Notes: generated from the letters alone by a model not told the origin. Shown: positions 46,056 through 58,380, counted from the stretch's first letter. The stretch is 64,000 nucleotides of DNA from Morinoia aosen (GCA_030386875.1 CM059579.1:89718253-89782252), one strand, 5' to 3'. Numbers and translations are program-made.

Positions 46056-46814
46056 TCTGAGGTACGTGAAGGAGAGCATCGGAGTTTCACGTACGAGTTG
46101 CAGCATTCCGAGCTCGTTGCTGCTCACGCACAGGTCCGAATGACGAGTCTGGGTTCATTTGTGGCCTTTTATTTTAGCTCGTCAATTACACTGCTGAAAG
46201 TTGGGACAAAATAAATGTTGATGTCGCAACATGCTTTGTGTTTGTAATAGAGCCTCTTATAATCTACTAGAAAGTTTACGTTTAGTGGTTGAATCGGTGT
46301 AAAAATTTTCTGTGGATGAATTCTTCATCGACGTTGCGAGAAGAGAATGAAAGTTGCAAGTTAAGTAAAATGAGCAGCTTGATTCGTACAAAGTTGGTTT
46401 CGGCTCAATTTTTACTTCACCAATTTTTGAGCGTATATCTACGGGCGCCTGAAGGTTCAAATTTTGCGTGAAAATCAGTTTCTGAATTCAGAAAGCAAAA
46501 TCGATCAAAAATATTTAAATGTGCCCTAGAATTACTGATTTCACACGCCAGGTAACAAACATGAGATGTTAACCTCTAATTCATTTGCTGAATGTGCAGA
46601 AGCACTGAACTGGGTCATCATTTAACTCCATAAATTCAATCCTTAGAATTAACTTATTTTATAAATCAGCCATAAAATTCCTTCCACCAATTGTTTCCAC
46701 AAATTCATTATTAGCTGATCCTCGAATGTTTCCGACTAGAGGGTACACATGCGTGAATATGCGTGTGTATTCTTTCGTAAGAATTGCCACTGCAACTCCT
46801 GCACATCTGATTGC

Positions 46815-47240
46815 AACGTACAACCACAGCTGGGAGCAACGTACAACCACAGCTGAGAGCACCCCACAACCACAGCTGAGAGCACCCCACAACCACAGCT
46901 GAGAGCACCCCACAACCACAGCTGAGAGCGCCCCACAACCACAGCTGAGAGCACCCCACAACCACATCTGAGAGCAACGTACAACCACATCTGAGAGCAA
47001 CGTACAACCACGCTGAGAGCAACGTACAACCACAGCTGAGAGCAACGTACAACCACAGCTGAGAGCAACGTACAACCACAGCTGAGAGCAACGTCAACCA
47101 CAGCTGAGAGCACCCCACAACCACAGTTGAGAACACCCCACAACCACAGCTGAGAGCACCCCACAACCACAGCTGAGAGCACCCCACAACCACAGCTGAG
47201 AGCACCCCACAACCACAGCTGAGAGCACCCCACAACCACA
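46815..47240. repeat. Minisatellite, 23-bp unit with an E-box in each copy
   Basis: About 18 copies made of CAACCACAGCTGAGAGCA followed by either CCCCA or ACGTA. The two endings are grouped: CCCCA at 46860-46970, ACGTA at 46975-47095, CCCCA again to 47240. Confidence 0.95.
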
Positions 47241-48394
47241 ACCCACAAGGGCCACGATTGCACCACAGAGGCACATTGCCGGGCCCATTACGCGGCCGCC
47301 TAATGACCGGTCCGGCGGCGGTCGATGCTCGCCGATGTTCCCATGATCTCCTGACTTGACTTCGATCGCAGTGCGTGCAACCGGGCGTGATTTGAGCAGT
47401 TAGAGTGGCGCGGGCGTTGCTGTGGGGTACACCTGGGTGCCACGTGTGCAAGTATGAGGTACTTGTGAGGTATGGGGTGGGTACAACTAGACACCTGGGT
47501 ACTACATGAGCTTCTGGACCTAGGTACTCCAAGATACCTCATCACACCAAGATTCATGCGCGAGTATTGGTGTAATGAGGTAAAATAAACCTCGAGCTGA
47601 AAATAAAGAACTCCCTACGGTGAGGTAAAGATTGAAATACCGGACGCTTGAGAGGTAAACATAGAGATACTGCACACTCGCGAGTGTTGAAAAGTTGTTT
47701 TTTTTTTGCGCGTACAGCTACGTACAATCCCTGTGTGTTGATGCCAAATCAGTCATTGATATTCAACTGCAGAACTACCACGGATACTTAAGCTCTTTAA
47801 AATGCACTGAAATGTCATTGCTAAGCCATATTCGAAGTGCCTTTATCTGACTTAGAATAGCAATTCTAAGGCTTGGAATTCACTCGGAAATTACAGAGAA
47901 AGGTTCATTAATGTGGAAGCAATCATTTTATAATAAAGCTCATTGAAGACTGTGCCTGTACCCATACCTTATCATGGTTATTGGACAGAATATCGTTCAA
48001 ATGATTTTCCCTGCAAGGAAATGCGTTTCCTTCGCTCACGGTTCAGCGCAAGTCAGCGATCACGCAACCCTGGCCAGCGAAGCGCAACGCTCGCGATGTG
48101 ATCAGCGCGAGCGCGAGTTATAATCACGCGGCCGGCTCTCATCACGAAAAATCTAATCATGCACTGCAATATTAATCGATAAGCCACTTGGGCGCCACTT
48201 GGAACGGTCACACACGCGCGCTGTGACGGTTTGTGGCCTCTTGATTTGTGCTGTAAATCTGTTATTTTCTGGGGACGCTCCCACGGTAGCGGCACGGCAG
48301 CCACGCCGCCGTTGTGTCAAGGAACAGCTCGACTCGGCGCCAGGTTGAGCAGTCGGGGGAATAAATTTGCGCCTCCGATTCCATCTTTTAAACA
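47241..48394. other. Intronic, no recognised exon
   Basis: 47270-47420 and 48030-48330 are GC-richer and open in several frames, but no frame gives a recognisable peptide with matching splice phases. Confidence 0.4.
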
Positions 48395-48970
48395 TTTTAG
48401 GACTATGACTCCGACTCCACCTTTTTTAGAATTTTGCGACCCCGACTCCACCTTATCAGAATTTTCAAGCTTAATGGTTGTAGATATTGCAACCTTTATA
48501 CACATTTAAGAATGACATTTAAAATTTTTCAAATGTACTGTTGAACTCTACATTTCACTTTTTATTTTGAATACAATTTTTAAGTTTGGTATATGAAAGC
48601 TTCAAGTTTTATGCCACCATACTTTCCGATTTACGATTCTATACCTTTCCCTCACTTACATTCCTTCCCCAGTTTCATGTGGCTATATATATTCCCAAAT
48701 CTCACGACGCTGCTATTCTTTCAGTTTCAAGACACCATTCCTCCTATAGTTTAATGGCGCTTTAATTCCTATAATTCCTAGATTCTATGTCACCCCCAGT
48801 TTCATAGCAACCCTTTAGTAGTGCTATTGAATTCCTTTTCTGGTTTCATGTCAATACCTCCACCAGTTTCATTGCATTCCTCGCTCCAGTTTCATTGCAA
48901 ACCACTAGTTTCACATCGTTCTTTTATAAGTTTCATTGCATTTCTACCCCAGTTTCACGGCCCCACACCC
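48395..48970. repeat. GACTCC-type and AGTTTCA-type degenerate repeats
   Basis: A ~35-bp unit with CCGACTCCACCTT and TAGAATTTTGCGACCC occurs two to three times at 48395-48465. From about 48660 to 48965, CCCAGTTTCATTGCA and variants recur about ten times with irregular 20-50 bp spacing. Confidence 0.65.
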
Positions 48971-49424
48971 CCGTTTCTCGCAGTAAAGATCACAGATTAA
49001 ATGAGTACTTTTATTCAGCGGAGCAGCGCAGATTACACCGCCGGAGGTTATTATGAATCGATCCGCAGTCCCGCAATCAGCGCCACGGACGCGACGCATC
49101 GCGCATCTCTGCTGTTTGCGCACAAAAAATTCCAGCCAATCAACGGTCTCATTTTATGATGGTCTAGCCGAGCACTCCTCTAACTCGCCGAGCACTCCTC
49201 TAACTCATTACATTAGGTCTTCATTAGATATAATTACTTTGATTTTCGGGCTTCGGTTGGGTTTTTATAGTTTTTCCATTTTTCGTTTACGGGTTATATT
49301 GCATCAAGACTTTATTGTCACGAAGCCGAGACTTGCAGTGTACTAGTCATTCATGACTTTCTTTTACGACAGTACAGCATCCTGACACTACAGCTCTTAT
49401 AACTGGTAATAATCAGTAGAAATG

Positions 49425-49700
49425 CGATACTTCATGATGAATCAAAACGCAATATTTAATGATGAATCAATACGCGTTATTTAATTAATGATGAATCAAT
49501 ACGTGATATTTAATTAATGATGAATCAAAACGCGTTATTTAATGATGAATCAATACGTGATATTTAATTAATGATGAATCAATACGTGATATTTAATGAT
49601 GAATCAATACGTGATATTTAATGATGAATCAATACGTGATATTTAATGATGAATCAATACGTGATATTTAATGATGAGTCAAAACGCGATATTTAATGAT
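49425..49700. repeat. Minisatellite, 25-bp unit (29-bp variants)
   Basis: About ten copies of AATGATGAATCAATACGTG plus ATATTT; several carry an extra ATTA (TTTAATTAATGATG). Some units have AAAACGCG instead of AATACGTG. Confidence 0.93.
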
Positions 49701-49864
49701 GAAATACTGCGCGATGTTACCATTAAGTATCGTGCATTGATTTATCCATCGATGGATCAATGCATTATACTTAACACGTTGACTACGCATTGGGACAAAT
49801 GTGTATACCGCTCGGTAACTTGCTCATTTACTCAACAATGTAAGGGAACAACATTTGGACCGTT

Positions 49865-50225
49865 AGATTAGATTATAGGTTAGTTTAAGCCTCCCTAACC
49901 GCTGCAAAAATAGAGCGTATCGAAGAGAGGAAGGAGGAAGGCACCATTTAGTATGGAGATAAGAAAATGAGGAACCTATGCAGAAAAGGCATAGAAACAG
50001 TAAGATGGGAAAGAAGTTCATGAAATAAGATAAAATTTGAAGAAGAAAGTCAGAGGTGCTGAAAAACAGGACAGTAGTGAACCGAAAAAAGGTGGTCCTT
50101 AACATAACAAAAAACATTTTATTTCAACAAAAAGAAGACCTACCTAACTCTCAGCTCGGGCCCTCACATTTTTCCCCTGGGAGTGCTAATTCCCATAGAT
50201 ACAATAGTTGTATCCCCCTGAGGGG
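49865..50225 (-). mobile_element. 361-bp retroposed element, full length with 14-bp target duplication (family 2)
   Basis: Flanked by ACATTTGGACCGTT at 49851-49864 and again at 50226-50239, a perfect 14-bp direct repeat. It begins AGATTAGATTATAGG and ends with ATACAATAGTTGTATCC and CCCTGAGGGG. A variable-length target duplication plus a short simple-repeat tail points to target-primed retroposition (SINE, or a short internally deleted LINE), with the sense strand being minus. No Pol III box that I can recognise with confidence. Confidence 0.93.
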
Positions 50226-50504
50226 ACATTTGGACCGTTTTGCATCTTCTTATTGAAGGAATATTATCGTACGGAATAAGTATTATCGTGGTTATATTTT
50301 GTACATTTCTTATAGAGGCTCGAAACTCATTCGAGCAGTAAAGTCGAATTTACAATTCTGTTTCTTACAACCCAACCCAGTCAAGTTTCCTACTCGCGCA
50401 ATCGTGATCAACGTGATCATGACGGGCCACAGCCCGGTATCGATTGAGCGAAAGAAATTGCGCATGGGCAGGAAGTGATGTGGCAGGCCTAATGAGCTGA
50501 TGTG

Positions 50505-51918
50505 ATATGTCATGTGATGTGCCATGTGATGTGCCATGTGATGTGCCATGTGATGTGCCATGTGATGTGCCATGTGATGTGCCATGTGATGTGCCATGTG
50601 ATGTGCCATGTGATGTGCCATGTGATGTGCCATGTGATGTGCCATGTGATGTGCCATGTGATGTGCCATGTGATGTGCCATGTGATGTGCCATGTGATGT
50701 GCCATGTGATGTGCCATGTGATGTGCAATGTGATGTGCAATGTGATGTGCCATGTGATGTGCAATGTGATGTGCAATGTGATGTGTCATGTGATGTGCAA
50801 TGTGATGTGCAATGTGATTTGCAATGTGATTTGCAATGTGATGTACAATGTGATGTACAATGTGATGCGCAATGTGATGCGCAATGTGATGCGCAATGTG
50901 ATGCGCAATGTGATGCGCAATGTGATGCGCAATGTGATGCGCAATGTGATGCGCAATGTGATGCGCAATGTGATGCGCAATGTGATGCGCAATGTGATGC
51001 GCAATGTGATGCGCAATGTGATGCGCAATGTGATGCGCAATGTGATGCGCAATGTGATGCGCAATGTGATGCGCAATGTGATGCGCAATGTGATGCGCAA
51101 TGTGGTGCGCAATGTGATGCGCAATGAGATGCGCAATGAGATGTGTAATGTGATGTGCAATGTGATGTGCAATGTGATGTGCAATGCGATGTGCAATGCG
51201 ATGTGCAATGCGATGTGCAATGCGATGTGCAATGCGATGTGCAATGCGATGTGCAATGCGATGTGCAATGCGATGTGCAATGCGATGTGTCATGTGATGT
51301 GTCATGTGATGTGTCATGTGATGTGTCATGTGATGTGTCATGTGATGTGTCATGTGATGTGTCATGTGATGTGTCATGTGATGTGTCATGTGATGTGTCA
51401 TGTGATGTGTCATGTAATGTGTCATGTGATGAGTCATGTGATGTGTCATGTGATGTGTCATGTGATGTGTCATGTGATGTGCCATGTGATGTGCCATGTG
51501 ATGTGCCATGTGATGTGCCATGTGATGTGCCATGTGATGTGCCATGTGATGTGTCATGTGATGTGTCATGTGATGTGTCATGTGATGTGTCATGTGATGT
51601 GTCATGTGATGTGTCATGTGATGTGTCATGTGATGTGTCATGTGATGTGTCATGTGATGTGTCATGTGATGTGTCATGTGATGTGTCATGTGATGTGTCA
51701 TGTGATGTGTCATGTGATGTGTCATGTGATATGTCATGTGATGTGTCATGTGATGCGTCATGTGATGTGTCATGTGATGTGTCATGTGATGTGTCATGTG
51801 ATGTGTCATGTGATGTGTCATGTGATATGTCATGTGATGTGTCATGTGATGCGTCATGTGATGTGTCATGTGATGTGTCATGTGATGCGTCATGTGATGT
51901 GACATGTGATGTGCAATT
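50505..51918. repeat. Minisatellite, 12-bp unit, about 118 copies
   Basis: Unit CATGTGATGTGC and relatives. Ordered domains are GCCATGTGATGT (to 50725), mixed GCAATGTGATGT, GCGCAATGTGAT (50870-51110), GTGCAATGCGAT (51180-51290), GTGTCATGTGAT, a GCCATG island (51480-51545), GTGTCATG again. ORFs of 206-605 codons in several frames are artefacts of a stop-free multiple-of-three unit. Confidence 0.97.
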
Positions 51919-52754
51919 CCATAAAATATTATAAGACTGAAAGGTGACCTGAAAGAAATGGATGAAGAGAAAGAGCGAGCTGGAGGTAGACTGTGCGGCC
52001 TGATGCTTGTGAAAATAGCGGAGGTGGAAAATGAAAACAAGCTCGCAATAGTTTCCTACACCTATCGCTGCTGGCTCAGTCTCCTGCAGATTATCGGGAT
52101 ATCCTTCGTAGGAGAGGAACTCATGAACCCTACGAATCCTAAGATGCAACATTTCCAAGCAGAAAGAGTTCCTCTGGTACAACGTCGTGCAGCGTTGGCA
52201 GTGCCATCAAATGAAGCTCAAATTTTCTGCACTGCACAGTTGAGCACAAAGATGAAGTGTCGGCAAATGTCTCGGTGTTCTACCTTCAAATATCAGCGAG
52301 AGACAGTTCTGAGACTGTCTATAGAGACGTTATCTCATTTTTGCTGACCATTACTATTTTTATGGACGTAGCAACCCAGTCTGACTTTTTCGCGGCCTGC
52401 GTGCATATTTTTGGCCACCTAAGCTATTTAATAGCTCAAATCGCTTTGACATTGGTAACAGAACAAACATTATAGAAATTCAGAACACGTAAATGGATTT
52501 AATTTTTTGGACTCGACCTTCACGTGGCGAGTTTTTATAGTAAAATTTCCCACCCTAGAAGATATTGTTTTAAACACGAACAATGAGACAGACTGATGTC
52601 ATAGGGACCCACGACATCCTCCATCAACCTGGAAGCAGAGCGTCAGTTCCCTGAACACATCAGGCACAACACCGTGGGAGCCCTAGCGAGCACGGCGAGC
52701 AGCGCAGCGGTGAAACAGGTCTCACAGAACCCGATTCCTTAAAAAAGATAAAAT
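51919..52754. other. Intronic, no recognised exon
   Basis: Plus ORF 51958-52347 (129 codons) starts in charged sequence and has no recognised domain. A minus-strand 54-base open block at 52660-52715 has splice-like edges, but its phase does not fit between exons A and B. Confidence 0.35.
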
Positions 52755-53125
52755 CAGATGTTAGTTTAAGCCTCCTAATCTAAACCGAAACAAAGGCGTT
52801 CCAAAGAGAGGAAAGAGAAAGGCACCATTTAGTGTAGAGTTCAAAGAACGCGAAATTTGTGCATAAGGTGCATAGAAACAGAAAGTTGAGAAAGAAGTTC
52901 ATGAAACAAGATTAAATTTGAAGGAGAAAGTAGCAACTGATGAAAAAAGGAGCAGCAGTGAACTGAAAAAAGATGGTCCATAAGGAAACGACAGAAAAAT
53001 TATTATATTTCAACAAAAGGAAGGCAACCTAACTCAGGGCTCGGGACCTCACATTTCTCCCCCCCCCCCCCCATAGAAATACCAATTCCCATAGATGCAA
53101 TATTTGTATCCTTCTGAGGGGAATA
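52755..53125 (-). mobile_element. 361-bp retroposed element, full length (family 2)
   Basis: TTAGTTTAAGCCTCCTAATC, CACCATTTAGTGTAGAGTTC, GAGCAGCAGTGAACTG, and a far end with a C14 run at about 53060 in place of the usual CCCCCTGGG, then CATAGATGCAATATTTGTA and TTCTGAGGGG. Confidence 0.85.
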
Positions 53126-53864
53126 ATCTTGAGAACAAAAGAAAAAACAGGAGATCCTTCCTTGCAATTTTGGACCACCCAGGAAGCCGCGATCCGCAAT
53201 TGGGTGACATTTTCTGTCTGTGGCGACTGCGCGGTAGCAAAAGACGTCGGCGCTGAAGCAAAAACATGTTACTGACGATATATTTGTGCGAAAATCTCAT
53301 AGGAATTAAGTAACTCGTGAACGAGAACTTCTTTTCTTGGACCTATTCCTAAGCGTTTGGTTTCATGAGCATGTAAAACAAGCGAATTCATTGCGATAAT
53401 TAAATGCAAGCGACAATTTATTGTCTTCGAATGCGTTGGAGGACTATTGGAAGAGAAAGTAGATACATTTGATGTCGAAATGCATCTCCCCCAAAGATCG
53501 CACACAACTTTATGTAGGCGGGAGAAATTCAGCATCTTAATAATAATCATATGTTATTGGGAGGTATCCCGCTCTATTGCTAGTGTTGTTTAAATCTGAT
53601 ATTTTGTTTGAGTTTCAAGAACTCTGAGCAGCGAGGGAGGCTAAGAGGGGCTGGAAGTACTCAAACGCAGCCTCCAAATTGACTCAATCTCATCAGAAGC
53701 AAAGAAGCGCGGGCGTCTGATGCCTTCACTTGATAAAGCCGCTGCAAGACTCGCGCAATCGAGTTGGGGCCACGCAGCGGAGACCAAACCTAATAACGCC
53801 TCCCTGTCTCAACAGCAGCAGTCTCCGAGACTCAAATCTTGCCTTAAAATCTCGCTCTAATGGA
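53126..53864. other. Intronic, no recognised feature
   Basis: Small minus-strand ORFs (53049-53300, 53269-53550) are not recognisable. Confidence 0.45.
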
Positions 53865-54062
53865 CTGTTTCATGAATTCTGAGGCAAAACAGCGTAGGGT
53901 TGAGAAACAGAATATTATAGCATTCATCCCGAATAGGTTCACCCTAAACACAGTTACAAATCTTCCTTAAAAATCTTTCTTAACGGATGGCTTTATGAAC
54001 TCCGAGGCAAAGCAGCATAGGGTTGGTTAGCCAAAAATTATGGCATTCATTTCGAATGGTTG
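53865..54062. repeat. Two-copy direct repeat, about 115-bp unit
   Basis: GGACTGTTTCATGAATTCTG, GAGGCAAAACAGCGTAGGGT and GCATTCATCCCGAATAGG are matched by GGATGGCTTTATGAACTCCG, GAGGCAAAGCAGCATAGGGT and GCATTCATTTCGAATGG. Confidence 0.85.
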
Positions 54063-55259
54063 TGTTATGCATTCATTCCTGTGCGAGTTCTTATATTTTT
54101 TTTGAGTTCTAATATATGTTTTATATACATTTGAGTGTTTGATTTCTTAAATATATTTGGGTACGATATTTTCTTAGTAGTTCTGTCGTAGCAGGAGAGG
54201 TGCAGTGATGCGTCCGGCATCGCTTCTTTCCCCAACTTTTTGCCTCAACAATTGGTGATATGGCGCCCTTCAGTACAGATTTAAAACATATTTTTAAGGA
54301 AGAAAAACTACTACAACTAACGAATCGTAATGGCAACGGAATATTTTACGTGTAGTAGATAGGTCAGTTGATTATCGTTATGCTTTCACTGTGATTTCAC
54401 TTGGATTTCCTGTAATTTCAGCCGGAGCACGAGGCACTGCGGCCTGCATATTTCAGCGGCAGGAGAATAAAGAGCACGTCCGCGTTTGCTGAGGGTGGGT
54501 TTCAATTTTCCAGAGCTGAGCTTCATGTAATAATCAGAAGGATCAGTAGGCAGAAAATTATCTGTTTGAACCGCTCTGTATCTGTTGACTCGAGGGCGAT
54601 TTCTTCGACCAAAATCGGCAGTGTTTGTCTTCCATCAGCGCGACCGTGATTGAATCAGCCCCGATCTTTGCATGGCTCCCGCCTGTAGTGCGTCGGATCA
54701 TATCAACGAGCGGAATAAAAATAGTCGAAGTACTGCACCAAATGTTGATGAGCGTAGAATGACTGGAGCAGGTCTGAGACTGCGCGGCTGGGTGTGGTAT
54801 GAAGAGTAATATTTACCGAGAAATTATTTCAGTATAGGAAATGATTTTAGCTAAGCACAAGTAAAAACTGGGTGCGATCTGAAGAGCAATGGTTCACGGA
54901 GATCCAATTTTAGTGCATAAATTCTTTTACTCGATCAAAAGCATTAACTGAGAAAGTGTTGAGTTGTGTGTGCCAGCTCCTCTCCATGAGCGGGTACTCA
55001 GTAAAATGAGCTGAGGTCCATCACACCGCATGAGCTAACCTATTGTGAGATATCGGTAACGATGTTACATGTGTGAAGCTAGCTGCTGGAAGAAATTATT
55101 CGAGAAGTTCATTTCATCAAACGTTGCGACTCACAATGCATGTTCACAGTACACATCACGCGACACGGTATGAGGGAAGCTGAAGCGAAAGTAAGTGGCT
55201 TCCTCCCATCTAAAGGCTATTTTGAAACAACGCATTTCCATCGATTCCTCAAAGAATTT
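54063..55259. other. Intronic; one plus-strand exon-like segment
   Basis: 54422-54494 has a strong plus-strand acceptor (TTTCCTGTAATTTCAG), 24 open codons (PEHEALRPAYFSGRRIK...) and GAGG/GTGGGT. It runs against the LIM-homeodomain gene. Low support. Confidence 0.25.
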
Positions 55260-55690
55260 TAGGTGAATACAGTCCGTGTATCGTTCAAAACAGCTCCCAG
55301 AAGTGCATCAGGTAAATAATTATAAATAATTAAAAATCAGGGGCCTTGCATCGCATTTCTTTCGAATTCTCAAATGTTTTTGGGTGAAAGTTACATTCAG
55401 TGTATCTTCCAAAACAGCTCTCAGAAAGCGCGCCAAGCAAATACCTAAATAAATATCAGTTGCCTCACGAGATTCGCGTTCACGAATGAATGGTAGACAG
55501 CAACAGTGGAGTAAAACATGCTTTAGTGAATCTTTCAAAACAGCTCTCACACAGAAAGTGTACCAGGTAAATAACTAAAATAATTAAAAATCAGCTGCCT
55601 CGCCAAAACCATGAAGTGAATAACTAAATGAATATCAATTGCCTCTCCAGATTTGCATACACGAATGATAGGTATAAAGCAACATTGGAT
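55260..55690. repeat. Degenerate direct repeat, three partial copies
   Basis: GTGTATCGTTCAAAACAGCT, GTGTATCTTCCAAAACAGCT and AGTGAATCTTTCAAAACAGC each precede CAGGTAAATAA- or CCAAGCAAATAC-type sequence and AATTAAAAATCAG. The CACGAATGAATGGTAGACAG block recurs as CACGAATGATAGGTATAAAG. Confidence 0.78.
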
Positions 55691-55867
55691 CAAAACTACA
55701 CCCCTGGTCCTGAGCCAGCGCTGGGTCAATACTTGATAATTAACTGAGGTGAGCATCTGCGAATCTTCTTGTTTTTGTGGTCGTGTTGCTGTCGGTCGGG
55801 CGTGGCGGGTTGTGGGCAGTCGGGCAGCCGGCCGCACGACCTAAAAACTGCCATGATTCGGCGCTTT

Positions 55868-56145
55868 TGTAATGTGGGGGTGATTTCTAGATGCGGGGTG
55901 ATTCCCAGATGAGGGGGTGATTCCCAGATGAGGGGGTGATTCCCAGATGAGGGGGTGATTCCCAGATGTGGGGGTGATTCCCAGATGAGGGGGTAATTCC
56001 CAGATGAGGGGGCGATTCCTAGATGAGGGGGTGATTCCCAGATGAGGGGGTGATTCCCAGATGAGGGGGTAATTCCCAGATGAGGGGGTGATTCCCAGAT
56101 GAGGGGGTGATTCCTAGATGAGGGGGTGGTTCCCAGATGAGGAGA
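55868..56145. repeat. Minisatellite, 19-bp unit
   Basis: About 14 copies of TGATTCCCAGATGAGGGGG with few variants (TAATT, CGATTCCTAG). Confidence 0.95.
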
Positions 56146-56371
56146 ATGATTCCAAAATTCAAAAAAATTTAGAATCGCTAAGCGATTCAAGAACGACAGG
56201 AAGATGCCTCGGCATACGTCTGAATGTTGTAGCAAATCCAAGATAAAAATAATATGCAGAAATATTACATAATTTCTATCTTATTAACTGTACATGACGC
56301 TGAGATATCTATATTCTATGGCTTCCGTCCTCAATTCTAACAAAGATACATTAGGAAAGAAGGGCACAAGG

Positions 56372-57160
56372 AGGAACTGTCACTGCAGGAGGGAGCAGTC
56401 ACTGCAGGAGGGAACAGTCACTGCAGGAGGGAAAAGTCACTGCAGGAGGGAAAAGTCACCTCAGGAGGGAACAGTCACTGCAGGAGGGAGCAGTCATTGC
56501 AGGAGGGAGCAGTCACTGCAGGAGGGAGCAGTCACTGCAAGAGGGAGCAGTCACTGCAGGAGGGAGAAGTCATTGCAGGAGGGAACAGTCACTGCGGGAG
56601 GGAGCAGTCACTGCAAGAGGGAACAGTCACTGCAGGAGGAAGTAGTCACTGCAAGAGGGAGCAGTCACTGCAGGAGGGAACAGTCACTGCAGGAGGGAAC
56701 AGTCACTGCAGGAGGGAACAGTCACTGCAGGAGGGAACAGTCACTGCAGGAGGGAACAGTGACTACAGGAGGGAGCAGTCACTGCAGGAGCGAACAGTCA
56801 CTGCAGGAGGGAACAGTCACTGCAGGAGGGAACAGTCACTGCAGGAGGGAGCAGTCACTGCAGGAGGGAGCAGTCACTGCAGGAGGGAGCAGTCACTGCG
56901 GGAGGGAGCAGTAACTGCAGGAGGGAGCAGTCACTGCAGGAGGGAGCAGTCACTGCAGGAGGGAGCAGTCACTGCAGGAGGGAGCAGTCACTGCAGGAGG
57001 GAGCAGTCACTGCAGGAGGGAACAGTCACTGCAGGAGGGAGCAGTCACTGCAGGAGGGAGCAGTCACTGCAGGAGGGAACAGTCACTGCAGGAGGGAGCA
57101 GTCACTGCAGGAGGGAGCAGTCACTGCAGGAGGGAACAGTCACTGCAGGAGGGAGCAGCA
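56372..57160. repeat. Minisatellite, 19-bp unit
   Basis: About 41 copies of CAGTCACTGCAGGAGGGAG/A, mostly differing at a GAGCAG/GAACAG position. Confidence 0.96.
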
Positions 57161-58380
57161 GGAGCTGGTATCTCCCCCGATGCACGAGATAAGAACCGAT
57201 AAGGAGGGGCTAAGGACTGATAAGGAGGGGATCAGAGAGAGGTCTGTAAGCCATCAGGGCAGGGGACGCGAGGGGACGCGAGGGAAAGGCAAGAAGGATT
57301 AGGCGCGTCCCAAAAATTGCATCGAAAGTTTACTCGTATTTCGTTGTGATGATGGCACAGAAAATAATTGATTGGTTGTGGTCTTTTTGTCACACATTTT
57401 GTTTGACCCCTCGGGGAAACGTAACATGCTCTCACACAAGTGCGTGCCACTCTTAAACTTGTGTTGAGAATCTCACGACACTTTAAATGTTCTCATGAGA
57501 CCTGCGTTTGTGAATGTTCCCGCAGCAGAATGTTCTGTCGAGACACTTGCTACTTTCTGGGATTGTAAATAAATTGCTGCCGACTAATACAAGTTACTGC
57601 AGCTGCTATACGGGAATTATTTCATGCCTCATTCCGTCTAGTTCTTTATTGAAATTTAGAGATTTAAATAAAATACTCAGCCTTTGTACTCGTCAAAGAT
57701 CATACCAGTAAATGGTGGGGCCTGCTGTATGAAATGCATCACGGCGAACTTATTGATGTTAAAATTATTTTACATATTGTGTCAACATTTTATCTGAAGA
57801 GAAGGCCAAAAATATATCCAGCCTCGAAAACATATCAAGTTATTCAGTTTTTCAGTAGACTGACATCGCCTGTTCCTTCCATGCAAACTAGAAAGCGAAT
57901 TTTTTATTTCTTTTGCTCAAAATTTGAAGAAGTTTAGAGAAATGCAGGGTCGCGGTGCTGGCCATGTAGAGAATGTGCAGTAATGTTTAGGGAATGTGCA
58001 AAAGCCCTGCAGAAAATGTGCAGTAAACATGCAGAGAATGTACAGAGAATGTACGCGCGCGTCTCAGCAGCAGCACCGGCCTACATGATCAATGTCCTCA
58101 ATAATTCAGGCGAAAAGTGACTAAGTCAGGATCGGTGCATGCATCATGGGATCCGTTCCTTTGACAGAGTTAGCTTGCATTAATCATTGGTCTTGAGTAG
58201 CCGCCGCTGCCATTACTGAAGAAGTCCCTCAGGGCTCCATATGGCGCCCTACGCTGGCTGAGGGGCCACGAGCGAGGGTGTGGCACTTTCTGCCAGCAAA
58301 AAATTACCGTCGCCCTTTCTAAGTTTAGAAAAGATGTCTGTTTTGTTGCGTCTTGCAAGACTTGATGGGAACCACTGCCT
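57161..58380. other. Intronic, no recognised exon
   Basis: Short irregular GAGAATGTGCAG/GAGAATGTAC repeats at 57965-58050. Minus-strand 58170-58370 is GC-richer and open but not recognised. Confidence 0.4.

Noticed and set aside
50310-52182. ORFs of 576 and 605 codons on minus and 466 on plus
   Set aside because: All derive from a 12-bp stop-free unit; several frames are open at once, with no unique protein sequence or start context.
52660-52715. Minus-strand 54-base open block with AG and CAG/GTTGAT edges
   Set aside because: Phase 0-0 does not fit the phase-1 junction between exons A and B, and the acceptor lacks a good pyrimidine tract.
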